This document shows, piece by piece, positions 55,547-64,000 of a stretch of DNA of 64,000 nucleotides. The position numbers and the translations under genes were made by a program. The notes under the pieces are model-generated. The model searched no databases. It was given only the letters and a program-made list of their open reading frames with translations, and was not told the origin of the DNA. Where the stretch lies: the NCBI RefSeq assembly GCF_001411475.1, contig NZ_LLWH01000165.1, positions 1 through 64,000 on the forward strand. Direction: 5' to 3'. Source of the stretch: Pseudomonas endophytica. GTDB lineage: Bacteria > Pseudomonadota > Gammaproteobacteria > Pseudomonadales > Pseudomonadaceae. How positions within the stretch are numbered: the stretch's first letter is position 1; every line of letters begins with the position of its first letter.

Positions 55547-55601
55547 TGCGAAATGCTGACAAGACGGCTACAACACAGTCATCACTGTTTAAGGATCTGT
55601 T

Positions 55602-56249
55602 ATGACCGCGCCACAACCGCCCGCCACCCGAGGGCGTCCTCGCACCATCACACGTGAACGCATTGTCGAAGCCGGCATTAAGATAGGGCTGCCGAGCATC
55701 ACCTTTGTCGGGGTTGCCGCTGCACTGGGTGTCAGCCACATGGCGCTCTACAAGCACGTAGCGAACCTCGAAGCGCTTAAGAGCATGGTCGCTGAAGAAA
55801 TCTTCACTCGCTGGCAGATACCCAAGGCCGACGCTGCGCCGCGTAGCGAGTTGAAGGACTACATGGTGGTGTTCGCCGCCTCAGTGCAGGTGTTCGTCAA
55901 AGCCCACCCTGGGCTGACGCCGTATGTCATCCGCAGGCTGGCAGCGACCCAACCGATGCTGGCCAAAATCGACGAGCATCAAAGCCATATCGCCGAGGTC
56001 TATGGTCTATCAAAGGATCACGTACGCTGGCTGCTGGCGACGGTGGCCTTTCACGGTATCGCCGTGGCCGACACCGTGTATTCGGTCACTGGTCGTGAGC
56101 CGGTGTTGGACGCAGATAGCGCCGCTGAGGAAGCCGAGATGGAGGCCGAACTGGCTCATGGCATGCACGCACTGATCGTCGGTGCACTGGTTTTGCTCAA
56201 GGAGTGGGTATCAGACGCGGCGCAAGACCCTGTCAAAGATTTTCAGTAG
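55602..56249 (+). CDS. TetR-family transcriptional regulator
   Basis: 215 residues. The N-terminal helix-turn-helix region is RERIVEAGIKIGLPSIT followed by VAAALGVSHMALYKHVANLEAL, the usual TetR YxHF-type recognition helix (here LYKHV). The ligand domain has no named relative that I recognise. It is divergent from the siderophore uptake operon, with an inverted repeat in between, so it likely represses that operon and itself. The ligand might be the imported siderophore. Confidence 0.87.
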   Translation: MTAPQPPATRGRPRTITRERIVEAGIKIGLPSITFVGVAAALGVSHMALYKHVANLEALKSMVAEEIFTRWQIPKADAAPRSELKDYMVVFAASVQVFVKAHPGLTPYVIRRLAATQPMLAKIDEHQSHIAEVYGLSKDHVRWLLATVAFHGIAVADTVYSVTGREPVLDADSAAEEAEMEAELAHGMHALIVGALVLLKEWVSDAAQDPVKDFQ

Positions 56250-56298
56250 GAGAAGTGACAGCCGACGCCATTCACGGCGTCGGCACACGGGCTGCGGC

Positions 56299-57075
56299 CT
56301 AGCCCCCAATCGGGCAATCCACCAAGATCTGCAAGGTCTGTTGCGAGCAACGCTCTACTCGCGCCTGAACCCCATAGACGTCGGCAAACAACTGCGGGGT
56401 CAGTACTTCGTGTGCGGCACCAAAGCCCATCACTTGGCCCTCACGCAGCACTGCAATGTTGTCGGCGTAACGCGCTGCCAAACTGATGTCATGCATCACG
56501 ATGACCGCGATTAATTGGTGCTGACGAACCATGCCGCGCACACACTCCATGACCCGCAATTGATATCTCAAGTCCAGTGCGCTGGTGGGTTCATCCAACA
56601 GCATCACGTTGGGGCGACGGGCAATCAGTTGCGCAAGGCTGACCAATTGCCGCTGGCCACCGGACAGCGCATTGAGCATGCGATCAGCCAAGTGCTCGAT
56701 GCCAATGCGCTGCAAAGCGGCATACGCCTGCTCGAGGTAATCGCCACCGCTGCCACCGACGCGCAAAGCCGCCATCACGCTTTCAATCACACTCAAGCCC
56801 AGCCCAGGCGGCAGGTGTTGGGGCATGTAGGTGATGAGCCGCGCGCGCTCGGGCACAGACATCGCCGTCAGTTGCAGGCCCTGCAAACTCACCGACCCCG
56901 TGAGGCGCTCAAGCCCCGCCAAGCCGCGCAGCAAGGTCGACTTGCCAGCACCGTTGGGCCCAATCAACGCAGTCAGCGTGCCAGGCTGCAACTCGGGTAA
57001 CGAGGCATCATGGATCACTGCGCGACGACCATAAGTCACTTGAGCGTGGCTGACGACTAAACCTTGGGCGCTCAT
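56299..57075 (-). CDS. Iron ABC transporter ATPase (FecE-like), system 2
   Basis: 258 residues with Walker A GPNGAGKST, signature LSGGQRQL, Walker B MLLDEPTSALD and the switch histidine in VIVMHDISLAARYAD. The start overlaps the permease stop (ATGA). It is the last gene of the operon 62355-56299 and drives the single FecCD permease next to it. System 2 is thus a classical three-part importer with PiuC and a TonB receptor. Confidence 0.9.
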   Translation of the reverse strand: MSAQGLVVSHAQVTYGRRAVIHDASLPELQPGTLTALIGPNGAGKSTLLRGLAGLERLTGSVSLQGLQLTAMSVPERARLITYMPQHLPPGLGLSVIESVMAALRVGGSGGDYLEQAYAALQRIGIEHLADRMLNALSGGQRQLVSLAQLIARRPNVMLLDEPTSALDLRYQLRVMECVRGMVRQHQLIAVIVMHDISLAARYADNIAVLREGQVMGFGAAHEVLTPQLFADVYGVQARVERCSQQTLQILVDCPIGG

Positions 57076-58133
57076 AGTTGCCTGCCTCGTTTGAACACCA
57101 GCGCCACGAAAATCGGCACGCCCACCAGTGCAGTGACGATACCCACCGGCACGATCACGCCGGGCATGATGATTTTGCTGACCACCGACGATAATGACAG
57201 CAGCAACGCCCCCACCAGCGCGCTCGCGGGGAACAAAAATCGTTGGTCTTCGCCAATCAGGATCCGCGCAATGTGCGGGCCGACCAAGCCGATAAAGCCA
57301 ATGGTGCCGACAAATGCCACCGCCGTCGCAGACAACAAACTGATGCGCAGCAGTGAGAAAAACCGCAATCGCCGCACGTCAACGCCAAAGCTTTGCGCAC
57401 GGTCTTCGCCCATGCGCAGCAAGGTCATGCGTGAAGACGCCTGCAACGAAAACGGCATGATCAGCGCCATCACTATGGCCAGAATGCTCAGTTTGTCCCA
57501 GTTGGCCCGTGCCACGCTGCCCAAGCTCCAGAACACCAGTTGTTGCAGTACATCTTCGGTGGCCAGCAGCTGCAAAAGCGCCACTAAGGCGTTACAACTG
57601 AAGACCAGCGCAATGCCAAATAACACCAGTGTTTCGACTCCAGCACCCCTTAATCTAGACATGCCATGCAGTAAGAACATCGAACCGCAGGCAAACACAA
57701 AGGCTGATAGCGCGACCAACGAATCCCGGCTCAACAAAGCGCTGCTGACCGGAAATACGATGATCAGCGAAGCGCCCAGCGCTGCCGCTGAAGACACCCC
57801 TAAGGTAAAGGGGCTGGCCAGCGGGTTATTGAGAATGGCCTGCATCTCAGCCCCGGCCAATGACAAGGCCGCCCCGACCAGTACCGCCATCAGCGCATAG
57901 GGCAAACGCACGTTCCAGATGATCACCCGGTCTGTCACGGCTAAGTTTTGCGGGTGCAGCAAGCCGTCGATTAAGGCCCCTAAACTCATCCCCGAAGAAC
58001 CGGTAGACAGGTCCAACAGCACCGCCGCGACCAACGCAATGCCGATCCCGACCAATAAGCTCACGCGCCGCGCCAATAGGCGCCGATAGCCGTGGCTGGC
58101 AGCCACCACGGCGGGGTTCAAGTGGGCGGTCAT
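57072..58133 (-). CDS. FecCD-family iron-siderophore permease, system 2
   Basis: 353 residues with about ten membrane segments, probably working as a homodimer. Family motifs are RLPYALMAVLVGAALSLAGAEMQAILNNPLASPFTLG in pieces, FGIALVFSCNAL and the coupling-helix loop FIGLVGPHIARILIGED. The start overlaps the binding-protein stop by four bases. Its sequence is clearly different from the FecCD pair of system 1, so the two systems are not a recent duplication. Confidence 0.9.
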   Translation of the reverse strand: MTAHLNPAVVAASHGYRRLLARRVSLLVGIGIALVAAVLLDLSTGSSGMSLGALIDGLLHPQNLAVTDRVIIWNVRLPYALMAVLVGAALSLAGAEMQAILNNPLASPFTLGVSSAAALGASLIIVFPVSSALLSRDSLVALSAFVFACGSMFLLHGMSRLRGAGVETLVLFGIALVFSCNALVALLQLLATEDVLQQLVFWSLGSVARANWDKLSILAIVMALIMPFSLQASSRMTLLRMGEDRAQSFGVDVRRLRFFSLLRISLLSATAVAFVGTIGFIGLVGPHIARILIGEDQRFLFPASALVGALLLSLSSVVSKIIMPGVIVPVGIVTALVGVPIFVALVFKRGRQL

Positions 58134-59275
58134 TTTTGTTCACTGACCCAGTATTGGCCTGCCAATGGCGTACCGAGAAACTGTTGGTTGATCACTTGCA
58201 GCGTGTGCTGCGGATCAAGGGAGGTAAACTTTTCAGGGTGAATCCACTTGGCCATGGCCTCTATCGCCAAAATGTTGTACGGCGAGTTGTAAAAGTCATG
58301 CCACAAACCGTGCACATTACCTTCGCGTACCGCGCGCAGTTGTGCGAACTCCGGGCGGGTCAGCACGTGCTTGAGGGTGTCCTGCGCGGTGGCCTGGTCA
58401 ACTCCAGCGCCCAGCACCACACCGGGCTTTTGATTACCGGTAATGATGTAGATGTCCGGATCAGCCTTGAGCGCATATTCAACGCTGACGTCGCCCAGCG
58501 CACCCGGCACCACACCCGCGGCAATATTGCGCCCGCCGACCAGCTTGATCAGCTCACCCATGCCGCCCTTACCGGTGGTATGCCCTGGGTTAGCCCAGAC
58601 TCCGGCCAGCAATTCAAGAAAGACGCTGGGGCGCTGGTTATCGTCGATCACCCCAAGCGTGTCAGTGATGTGGTCGACATGTTCTTGGTAGAAGCGCAGA
58701 AAATCTTGCGCTTGCGTTTCTCGCCCAAGGGCTTTGCCCAGTGCGGTCATGCTGTCATGGGTGCCCTTGACCGGATTGACGCGAAAGTCGACAAACAACA
58801 CCGCGATACCGGCTTTTTCCAGAATATCCGCCACTGGGCTGTGTTCAGTCGGACCATGCCCGGAAATACTGAATACCGCCAAATCCGGCTTCAACGCCAG
58901 AATCTGTTCGGCACTGACGCTCTGCTCCGAGGCTTGGCCAATCAGCGGAATGTCTTTGACCTCGGGAAATTTTTTCACGTAGGCGGCATAGGTATTAGGG
59001 TCCAATTTGTGCAGATCGTTTTGCCAGCCCACAACACGTTTAAACGGCTGGTCACGGTCAAGAATGGCCAACGTCGATATCAACCTGCCCTCGCCTAACA
59101 CAACGCGCTGTACATGATCAGGAACTTCGACCACACGCCCGAGCACATCAGTCACTTCTTTGGCCCAAGCCGACGACACCATGCCGAACCCGCCGACTAT
59201 CAAAACAATCAGCAACGAACCTATACGTGAAAGCGTTTTGGACACGATAAATCTCCCAATTAATGAAAGGCTCAT
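58130..59275 (-). CDS. Iron-siderophore ABC transporter substrate-binding protein, system 2
   Basis: About 381 residues with a signal peptide ([20 protein letters not shown]), so it is a soluble periplasmic protein and not a lipoprotein. The class III binding fold shows [32 protein letters not shown] and the [10 protein letters not shown] strand. Two starts are possible: ATG 59275, which overlaps the PiuC stop (ATGA), or GTG 59242, which follows a GGGAGA site and gives a more usual signal peptide. I give the longer form. It would hand an iron chelate to the permease at 57072. Confidence 0.86.
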   Translation of the reverse strand: MSLSLIGRFIVSKTLSRIGSLLIVLIVGGFGMVSSAWAKEVTDVLGRVVEVPDHVQRVVLGEGRLISTLAILDRDQPFKRVVGWQNDLHKLDPNTYAAYVKKFPEVKDIPLIGQASEQSVSAEQILALKPDLAVFSISGHGPTEHSPVADILEKAGIAVLFVDFRVNPVKGTHDSMTALGKALGRETQAQDFLRFYQEHVDHITDTLGVIDDNQRPSVFLELLAGVWANPGHTTGKGGMGELIKLVGGRNIAAGVVPGALGDVSVEYALKADPDIYIITGNQKPGVVLGAGVDQATAQDTLKHVLTRPEFAQLRAVREGNVHGLWHDFYNSPYNILAIEAMAKWIHPEKFTSLDPQHTLQVINQQFLGTPLAGQYWVSEQK

Positions 59276-59952
59276 ACGTCGCTCCAGCGGCGCAAGAGGT
59301 TGTGATACACGCCGCTCAATTGCAGCAACGACTCATCATCGGCCTGTTGCGCAGTTAAGCGCGCAAGGGCCACATCCATGTCCAACAAAAGGCTGCGCTG
59401 GCTGTCTTCGCGGACTAGGCTTTCAACCCAGAAAAAAGCCGCCATTCGCTCACCACGAGTCACCGGGTTGACTTTGTGTACGCTGGTGCCGGGGTACAGC
59501 ACTAAATGCCCGGCGGGCAACTTGACGCTGCGCTCGCCAAACGTGTCACGAATCACCAGTTCGCCACCGTCGTAACGGTCGGGATCGGTCAGAAACAAGG
59601 TCGCGGACACGTCCGTTCGTACCCGTTCGCGAACGCCCTTAATCCCGCGAATGGCGTTGTCAATGTGAAAACCAAACCCTTCGCCAGCGCTGTAACGGTT
59701 GAACAGCGGCGGGTAAATACGCTTGGGCAGCGCCGCCGACATGAACAACCCATTGTCGGACAACCGCGCAAGAATCTGTTGGCCAAGCGCACTGCCCAAC
59801 CCCGAGTCCTCGGCCAGTTGCCGATTGAACTTGTCACGGGCCGAGCGCTGCCCGGCCGTGGCTTTGCCATCCACCCATGGTTCGTTCAACAGCCGCCGGC
59901 GCATCTCGCTGACTTCTTCGGGGCTGAACACGTCGGCAATTTCAATCAGCAT
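59272..59952 (-). CDS. piuC: PKHD-type Fe(II)/2-oxoglutarate hydroxylase (PiuC-like)
   Basis: 226 residues, the usual length for the PiuC/YbiX family. The facial triad is His96, Asp98 ([10 protein letters not shown]) and His159 ([12 protein letters not shown]), and Arg169 in [16 protein letters not shown] should bind 2-oxoglutarate. PiuC genes are regularly found next to PiuA or Fiu-type TonB receptors, as here, and are iron-regulated. The actual substrate of the hydroxylase is not known. It lies between the receptor and the ABC genes in one transcription unit. Confidence 0.9.
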   Translation of the reverse strand: MLIEIADVFSPEEVSEMRRRLLNEPWVDGKATAGQRSARDKFNRQLAEDSGLGSALGQQILARLSDNGLFMSAALPKRIYPPLFNRYSAGEGFGFHIDNAIRGIKGVRERVRTDVSATLFLTDPDRYDGGELVIRDTFGERSVKLPAGHLVLYPGTSVHKVNPVTRGERMAAFFWVESLVREDSQRSLLLDMDVALARLTAQQADDESLLQLSGVYHNLLRRWSDV

Positions 59953-59976
59953 GGGAGGCCCCCGACCCCGGCCGAC

Positions 59977-62355
59977 TTAAAAGTCATAGTCGATGCTGGC
60001 GGTTAAGGTGCGCCCAGCGCCTGGCACGCCATACAGCTGGAAACCGTCAAGGGAAGCGCCGATGCGGCTGAAGTAGAACGTGTTCAACAGGTTGTCGACG
60101 TTAAGGTTGACCGTGGTTTGGCGATTGACCTTGTATTGCGCGGCCAAGTAATGCACCCAGTAACCAGGGGCTTTCTCTTTGTCGCGGGTGTAGATCGGCA
60201 ACACACCGGACGGGCCATCAGCGTTACTGCTGTTGTTGTTCAGGCCGCCCACGTATTTGTTATCGGTGTAACGCCGACGCCCGACGTAGTTGGCGCCGTA
60301 ACTCACACTTAAATCGTCGGTAAAGGCATAGGTCGTCCACAGATTGGCCGTCAGGTCAGGCACGTTTTTCGCTTCTTGGCCTTTGTTGATGCCTTTAGTT
60401 TGATCGCTTTTGAGGGCCGAGAACCCGCTGTAGGCGGTCCAGCGATCAGTCAGGTTGCCTTGCAGCCCCAACTCGATACCATCGACGCGTTTAGCGGGCA
60501 GCGCACGAACTGGTGAAGCTTCGCCTTCGGTGTATTCCCAAGAGTTCTCCAGCTCGGTGCGGAAAATCGCCGCCGTCACGCTGATGTCTTTATTGAACAG
60601 GTCCCACTTGGTGCCGAGTTCATAGGTTTTGGATTTAGCCGGTTTGTAATTACCGGTACTTGCCGCGCCGTAGATTTGGTTATTGGTCGAGGCGCCAATC
60701 GCCGAGGGCTGCGCCGACTCACTGTATGACGCGTAAATCGTGCCGTTTGGCTGCGGTTTAAAGACCACACCGGCTCGCCCGCTCCAGGCGCCAGAGGTGT
60801 CTTTGATGTGTGACTGACCACGCTGTGTCGTCTCGGCCGTCCAATGGTCGTACCGCAGCGAGCCCATTACTTGCCACCACTGATTAAGCGTCAGTGTGTC
60901 GGCAACGTACAGCCCAGCATTGTCGATACTTGAGCGTGGCTCGCCGACTCCTTTGGTGGTGTAGACCGTCTCAAAGTGGTGCTGCGGGTCGCCCATATCA
61001 AACGCCATGTCGGGTGCCGGAACCTTGGCATTGCGATCCAGACCGCCGTAGGTTTCGTGGTAAACATCTAGCCCGGTGACCGCTTTATGGCTGATTGAGC
61101 CGGTGTCAAACGCAACGCTTAAGTCGGTCTGGTTATCGACAATGGTGTAGCGTTTGGACAAACCATAATCGCTGCCACGCAGCACCCCATTCGCAGTGCT
61201 GCCATTGTTGGTGTAGTCGGTGTAAACCTTGACTCCGTTGACCGTCGATACGGGGCCGACTCCCACGTAACCCAATGTGGCACAGCGGGTGCCAGCACAG
61301 GTTTTGGAGCCATCAGCGTTGGCAGAAAAAAAGCGTGCCGGTGACAGTACGGCAAAGTTATCGGTACGTTGCCAGCGCAGCTGGTTAGTCAACAGCGCAC
61401 CGTTGTCAAAATCATGTTCCAGTCGCCCGGTCAACGAGGTGGTTTCGGTCTGCTGGGTGTACAGACTAGCGTCGCCGTACCAATTATTACGCTTCACGCC
61501 GGGCATGCGCTTGCCATCGTTGCCGCGCAAAATCGGCAACCCGCCATCAGGGGTGTTGTCGTCCTTCTGATAGTAGAAGTCCAGGTAAGCCCGAGTAGGT
61601 GTAGACAGCCCCACAGCCAGCGAGGTGGCAATGCCCCAGCGGTCGTAGTCCACCGTGTCGCGTTCGGCCACCTGATTTTCATGTTTCATCAGGTTGATGC
61701 GCACGGCACTGGTGTCGTTTAGCTGATGGTTGATATCCGCGGCCAAACGACGATAGCCATCGGTGCCAATACCCGCCGAGACCCGATTCACATCGTCTAA
61801 ATGGGCTTCTTTGGTCACCAAGTTGACGCTGCCCCCGACGGCCGAAATACCGGATTCAATCGCCCCGGTGCCTTTAAAAACTTCAGCTTGCTGTACGTTG
61901 AACGTGTCATTGCGGCTCGACATGCCGGCATCACGCACACCATCAACGGTCAGGCTTTGCTCAGACGAAAACCCACGAATCGAGAACAGATCACCCCAGC
62001 CCAGATTGCCCTCCCCGGACATAAAGGTGATACCCGGCACATTGCGCAGAATCTCTTGTAAGGTCTGCGCGTTCTGCTCTTTAAGCACTTGTTGCGGCAC
62101 GATGGTGATACTTTGCGGGGCATCAAGCAGCGGCGTCATGACTTTGCGCGATGACACTTCGTCAACCTTAAACGGTGAATCGTAGCTACCCTCAACACTC
62201 AATGCTGGCAGGGTCAGCCCCGCCTCAGGTTGCTCGTCTGCACGGGCGCCGGTGCTGAAAACGCCGAGCGCCATCACGCCGATAAAGGGCGCTAATGTCG
62301 TGTTCAACGCATAAGGGGTATTGCGTACTAACGCCGCATCAGGTGACGATGACAT
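59977..62355 (-). CDS. TonB-dependent siderophore receptor (Fiu/PiuA-like), system 2
   Basis: 792 residues with a signal peptide ending near STGARADE. The plug contains APQSITIVPQQVLKEQNAQTLQEILRNVPG in pieces, FSIRGFSSEQSLTVDGVRD and an extended Y/F-rich barrel ending in SIDYDF with the terminal phenylalanine. A cysteine pair in the barrel (TCAGTRC) may form a loop disulfide. The start at ATG 62355 follows an AAGGAAA site. The frame to 62385 is rejected. PiuC adjacency suggests a catecholate-type receptor. It is probably controlled by the divergent two-component system. Confidence 0.88.
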   Translation of the reverse strand: MSSSPDAALVRNTPYALNTTLAPFIGVMALGVFSTGARADEQPEAGLTLPALSVEGSYDSPFKVDEVSSRKVMTPLLDAPQSITIVPQQVLKEQNAQTLQEILRNVPGITFMSGEGNLGWGDLFSIRGFSSEQSLTVDGVRDAGMSSRNDTFNVQQAEVFKGTGAIESGISAVGGSVNLVTKEAHLDDVNRVSAGIGTDGYRRLAADINHQLNDTSAVRINLMKHENQVAERDTVDYDRWGIATSLAVGLSTPTRAYLDFYYQKDDNTPDGGLPILRGNDGKRMPGVKRNNWYGDASLYTQQTETTSLTGRLEHDFDNGALLTNQLRWQRTDNFAVLSPARFFSANADGSKTCAGTRCATLGYVGVGPVSTVNGVKVYTDYTNNGSTANGVLRGSDYGLSKRYTIVDNQTDLSVAFDTGSISHKAVTGLDVYHETYGGLDRNAKVPAPDMAFDMGDPQHHFETVYTTKGVGEPRSSIDNAGLYVADTLTLNQWWQVMGSLRYDHWTAETTQRGQSHIKDTSGAWSGRAGVVFKPQPNGTIYASYSESAQPSAIGASTNNQIYGAASTGNYKPAKSKTYELGTKWDLFNKDISVTAAIFRTELENSWEYTEGEASPVRALPAKRVDGIELGLQGNLTDRWTAYSGFSALKSDQTKGINKGQEAKNVPDLTANLWTTYAFTDDLSVSYGANYVGRRRYTDNKYVGGLNNNSSNADGPSGVLPIYTRDKEKAPGYWVHYLAAQYKVNRQTTVNLNVDNLLNTFYFSRIGASLDGFQLYGVPGAGRTLTASIDYDF

Positions 62356-62465
62356 CGGACTTTCCTTAATTACAATGACTCGCATTTAGATTCGCCATTC
62401 TAAAGAGCGTCACCCAAAGCCATCGCCGGACTTTGTATTGCTGATGCATAAAAATGGAACTCACA

Positions 62466-62482
62466 ACATTTCATTACATTTC
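62466..62482. promoter_or_regulatory. Direct repeat, probable OmpR-type response-regulator box
   Basis: ACATTTC occurs at 62466-62472 and again at 62476-62482, exactly one helical turn apart. It lies in the 190-base divergent region between the TonB receptor and the response-regulator gene, as expected for a dimer of an OmpR-family protein. Confidence 0.5.
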
Positions 62483-62545
62483 GCCTAATCCACTGCGGAA
62501 AAATCCGCTATTGCAGAACCTTTTCCAAGGCCGAGTCGAGCATCC

Positions 62546-63256
62546 ATGTCCAAGCAAGATCACGTGTTAATCGTCGATGACGACCCCGAAATCCGCCAAT
62601 TGCTGGGCGAGTACCTGCGCGATGCCGGTTACCAGACCTCAACCGCCTGCGATGGCAAAGAGATGCACCGGCGCTTGGAAATGAATGTCATCGACCTGAT
62701 CGTGCTCGATGTGATGCTGCCCGGCGAGGACGGTTTGAGCCTGTGCCGAACGCTTCGCGTGTCTTCGAACATACCGGTCATTATGCTCACCGCTCGCGGA
62801 AGCCTGATTGATCGCATTGTTGGGCTAGAGATCGGTGCCGATGACTACTTGCCCAAACCGTTTGACCCACGCGAACTGTTGGTGCGGATCAAAGTGGTGC
62901 TGCGCCGGGCACAGAGCTTTCCAGAACGAGCACGAGTCGATGAAGCGCCTCATGTGAGCTTCGATGGCTGGCGACTCGACACCCGTGCCCGCCAGGTGCT
63001 GTCCCCCGACGGCGTGGTGATCAGCTTGGGCAACTCAGACTATCGCGTGCTGCGCTTATTGTTGCAGCACCCTAACCGCCCGCTGAGCCGTGATTTCCTG
63101 CTCAACCACGTGTTCGACAAAGACAGCACGCCTTTTGACCGTTCGATTGATGTATGCGTCAGTCGCTTGCGTCAGCAACTGACACCCGAACTGATCAAAA
63201 CGGTGCGCAACGAAGGCTACATGCTCACCTCAATCGAGGTGACAAGCGAACCATGA
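62546..63256 (+). CDS. OmpR-family response regulator
   Basis: 236 residues. In the receiver domain the acidic pocket is DDD at 11-13, the phosphorylated residue is Asp55 (LIVLDVMLPGEDG), Thr82 is in MLTARG and Lys104 is in LPKPFDP. The C-terminal winged-helix domain starts near VSFDGWRLD. Its gene overlaps the sensor kinase gene by ATGA. Pairs of this type beside siderophore receptors (PfeRS, PirRS in Pseudomonas aeruginosa) activate the receptor gene when the siderophore is in the periplasm. The same role is likely here. Confidence 0.9.
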   Translation: MSKQDHVLIVDDDPEIRQLLGEYLRDAGYQTSTACDGKEMHRRLEMNVIDLIVLDVMLPGEDGLSLCRTLRVSSNIPVIMLTARGSLIDRIVGLEIGADDYLPKPFDPRELLVRIKVVLRRAQSFPERARVDEAPHVSFDGWRLDTRARQVLSPDGVVISLGNSDYRVLRLLLQHPNRPLSRDFLLNHVFDKDSTPFDRSIDVCVSRLRQQLTPELIKTVRNEGYMLTSIEVTSEP

Positions 63257-64000
63257 AGCTGATACCGCGCACGCTCTATGGGCGATTAGTGATCATCCTG
63301 GTCGTCGGTATGCTGGCTGCCCAAGTTGCAACCAGTAGTATTTGGTATGACGTGCGTCACAGCCAGGTACTGGAGATCCCAACTCGGCTGATTGCCGCTC
63401 GCTTGGCCGATATCGTGCGTGTGTCTGCTTGCGATCCGCAAAACATTACCCTGCTGCTCAGCCACTTAAACACCGCAGACTTTCAGCTAAGTGAACTGAA
63501 CGAACCTCTGTCTGCCCCCCAGAAACTCACACCACAGGGCCAAGCGACTGAAGACCTGCTAAAAAACTTGATTAACCAAAAGTCTGGCAACCAGATACCT
63601 CTGAGGTTACTCAGCCTGACGCTGCTCGATCAACAAGGCAAAAAGGCGGGCGTCGACACCCTGTTTGGCTCAAGCCCAGTGACCGGTCAGTTCAGTCTTG
63701 AGCTGCGCTTGCCCGATGGCCGCTGGTTGCACGTTCAAGCCCGTGAAGATCAAGGTTGGACCAGCCTGTCCCCGGCTGACGTGATGCTCGATTACTTTTG
63801 GCGTATCTATCTGCTGCGCATCATCGTGTTGGTGATCATTGCTCTGTTCGCGGTGCGCCTAGCCATCCGACCGCTGAATGAACTAGCACAGGCCGCACAA
63901 GCGCTGGGCAACGATATTCGCCGCAAGCCACTGGAAGTCAAAGGGCCGGTCGAAGTGCGGCGCGCTGCCGAGGCGTTTAATGCCATGCAACAACGCCTAC
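63253..64000 (+). CDS. Sensor histidine kinase, N-terminal part (cut by the window end)
   Basis: The first 249 codons are present, starting with the ATG at 63253 that overlaps the response-regulator stop. Seen are an N-terminal membrane helix (LVIILVVGMLAAQVA), a periplasmic sensing region of about 150 residues, a second helix (LLRIIVLVIIALFAV) and the start of a HAMP domain (RLAIRPLNELAQAAQALG). The kinase core lies outside the window. With the OmpR-type regulator it likely senses the periplasmic iron chelate imported by system 2. Confidence 0.85.
   Translation, partial: MKLIPRTLYGRLVIILVVGMLAAQVATSSIWYDVRHSQVLEIPTRLIAARLADIVRVSACDPQNITLLLSHLNTADFQLSELNEPLSAPQKLTPQGQATEDLLKNLINQKSGNQIPLRLLSLTLLDQQGKKAGVDTLFGSSPVTGQFSLELRLPDGRWLHVQAREDQGWTSLSPADVMLDYFWRIYLLRIIVLVIIALFAVRLAIRPLNELAQAAQALGNDIRRKPLEVKGPVEVRRAAEAFNAMQQRL

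Noticed and set aside
57064..57900. Long + strand open frame of 278 codons opposite the FecCD permease gene
   Set aside because: It has no recognisable domain, is rich in Ser/Thr/Asn in the way antisense frames of membrane-protein genes are, and lies fully inside a clear permease gene on the other strand.
58136..59098. + strand open frame of 320 codons opposite the iron-binding protein gene
   Set aside because: It is an antisense shadow of the substrate-binding protein, which has a signal peptide and family motifs. The shadow has none.

Overview
The window looks like a chromosomal segment of a fluorescent-group Pseudomonas or a close relative. The reasons are its moderate-high GC content, an REP-type palindrome (GCGAGCTTGCTCGC) typical of that group, gad-type gluconate dehydrogenase genes, a PiuC-type hydroxylase and many TonB/TRAP/LysR/LacI genes. 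I saw no rRNA, tRNA, CRISPR array, transposase or phage gene. It is accessory-style catabolic and iron-uptake DNA, packed into short operons with many ATGA overlaps.

Region 1 (1-13430) appears to be one regulon for an N-containing, probably N-heterocyclic, substrate. It contains the tail of an aldehyde dehydrogenase, a flavin reductase, a succinate-semialdehyde dehydrogenase, a carboxymuconolactone decarboxylase-like protein, a GntR/FCD regulator and a Nudix hydrolase. These are followed by a DUF1330 protein, a ribBA paralogue, a PotDCBA-type ABC importer, an NCS1 permease, a second flavin reductase and a luciferase-like (LLM) monooxygenase. Four copies of the motif TATTAYGGTATWCCA lie in front of the four outlying transcription units and are good candidate operators for the GntR protein. 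The gene set resembles ring-opening flavin-dependent two-component pathways that end in succinate semialdehyde, such as trigonelline degradation in Acinetobacter baylyi. That assignment is an inference.

Region 2 (13516-18671) is a sugar-derivative locus: a NupG-like permease, a TIM-barrel isomerase/epimerase and a Gfo/Idh/MocA oxidoreductase. They are divergent from a LacI regulator, with a perfect 20-bp operator between. The LacI gene runs into the stub of a truncated LysR gene. Region 3 (18943-26894) holds an SDR, a periplasmic molybdenum hydroxylase operon (2Fe-2S, Mo subunit, three-haem cytochrome c, XdhC), an MFS exporter and a RidA-family protein with a remnant of a cyclase gene next to it.

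Region 4 (27421-36911) has two complete TRAP transporters. Around them are a nitrilase-family amidase, an HpcH/HpaI aldolase, a LysR regulator and an RraA-family protein that lacks the canonical catalytic arginine. Region 5 (37098-45791) has a LysR regulator divergent from a D-tartrate dehydratase and a DctA carrier, then a LacI regulator with an apparent internal deletion. It ends with a gluconate 2-dehydrogenase triad (small Tat subunit, GMC flavoprotein, cytochrome c) under a second perfect LacI-type palindrome.

Region 6 (45883-64000) is iron acquisition. The first system has a TonB receptor, a FatB-like lipoprotein, two FecCD permeases, an ATPase and a pair of exporter-fold ABC proteins of the YbtP/YbtQ-IrtA/IrtB kind, with a divergent TetR regulator. 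The second has an ATPase, a permease, a binding protein, PiuC and a TonB receptor, with a divergent OmpR-type response regulator and a sensor kinase cut off by the window end.
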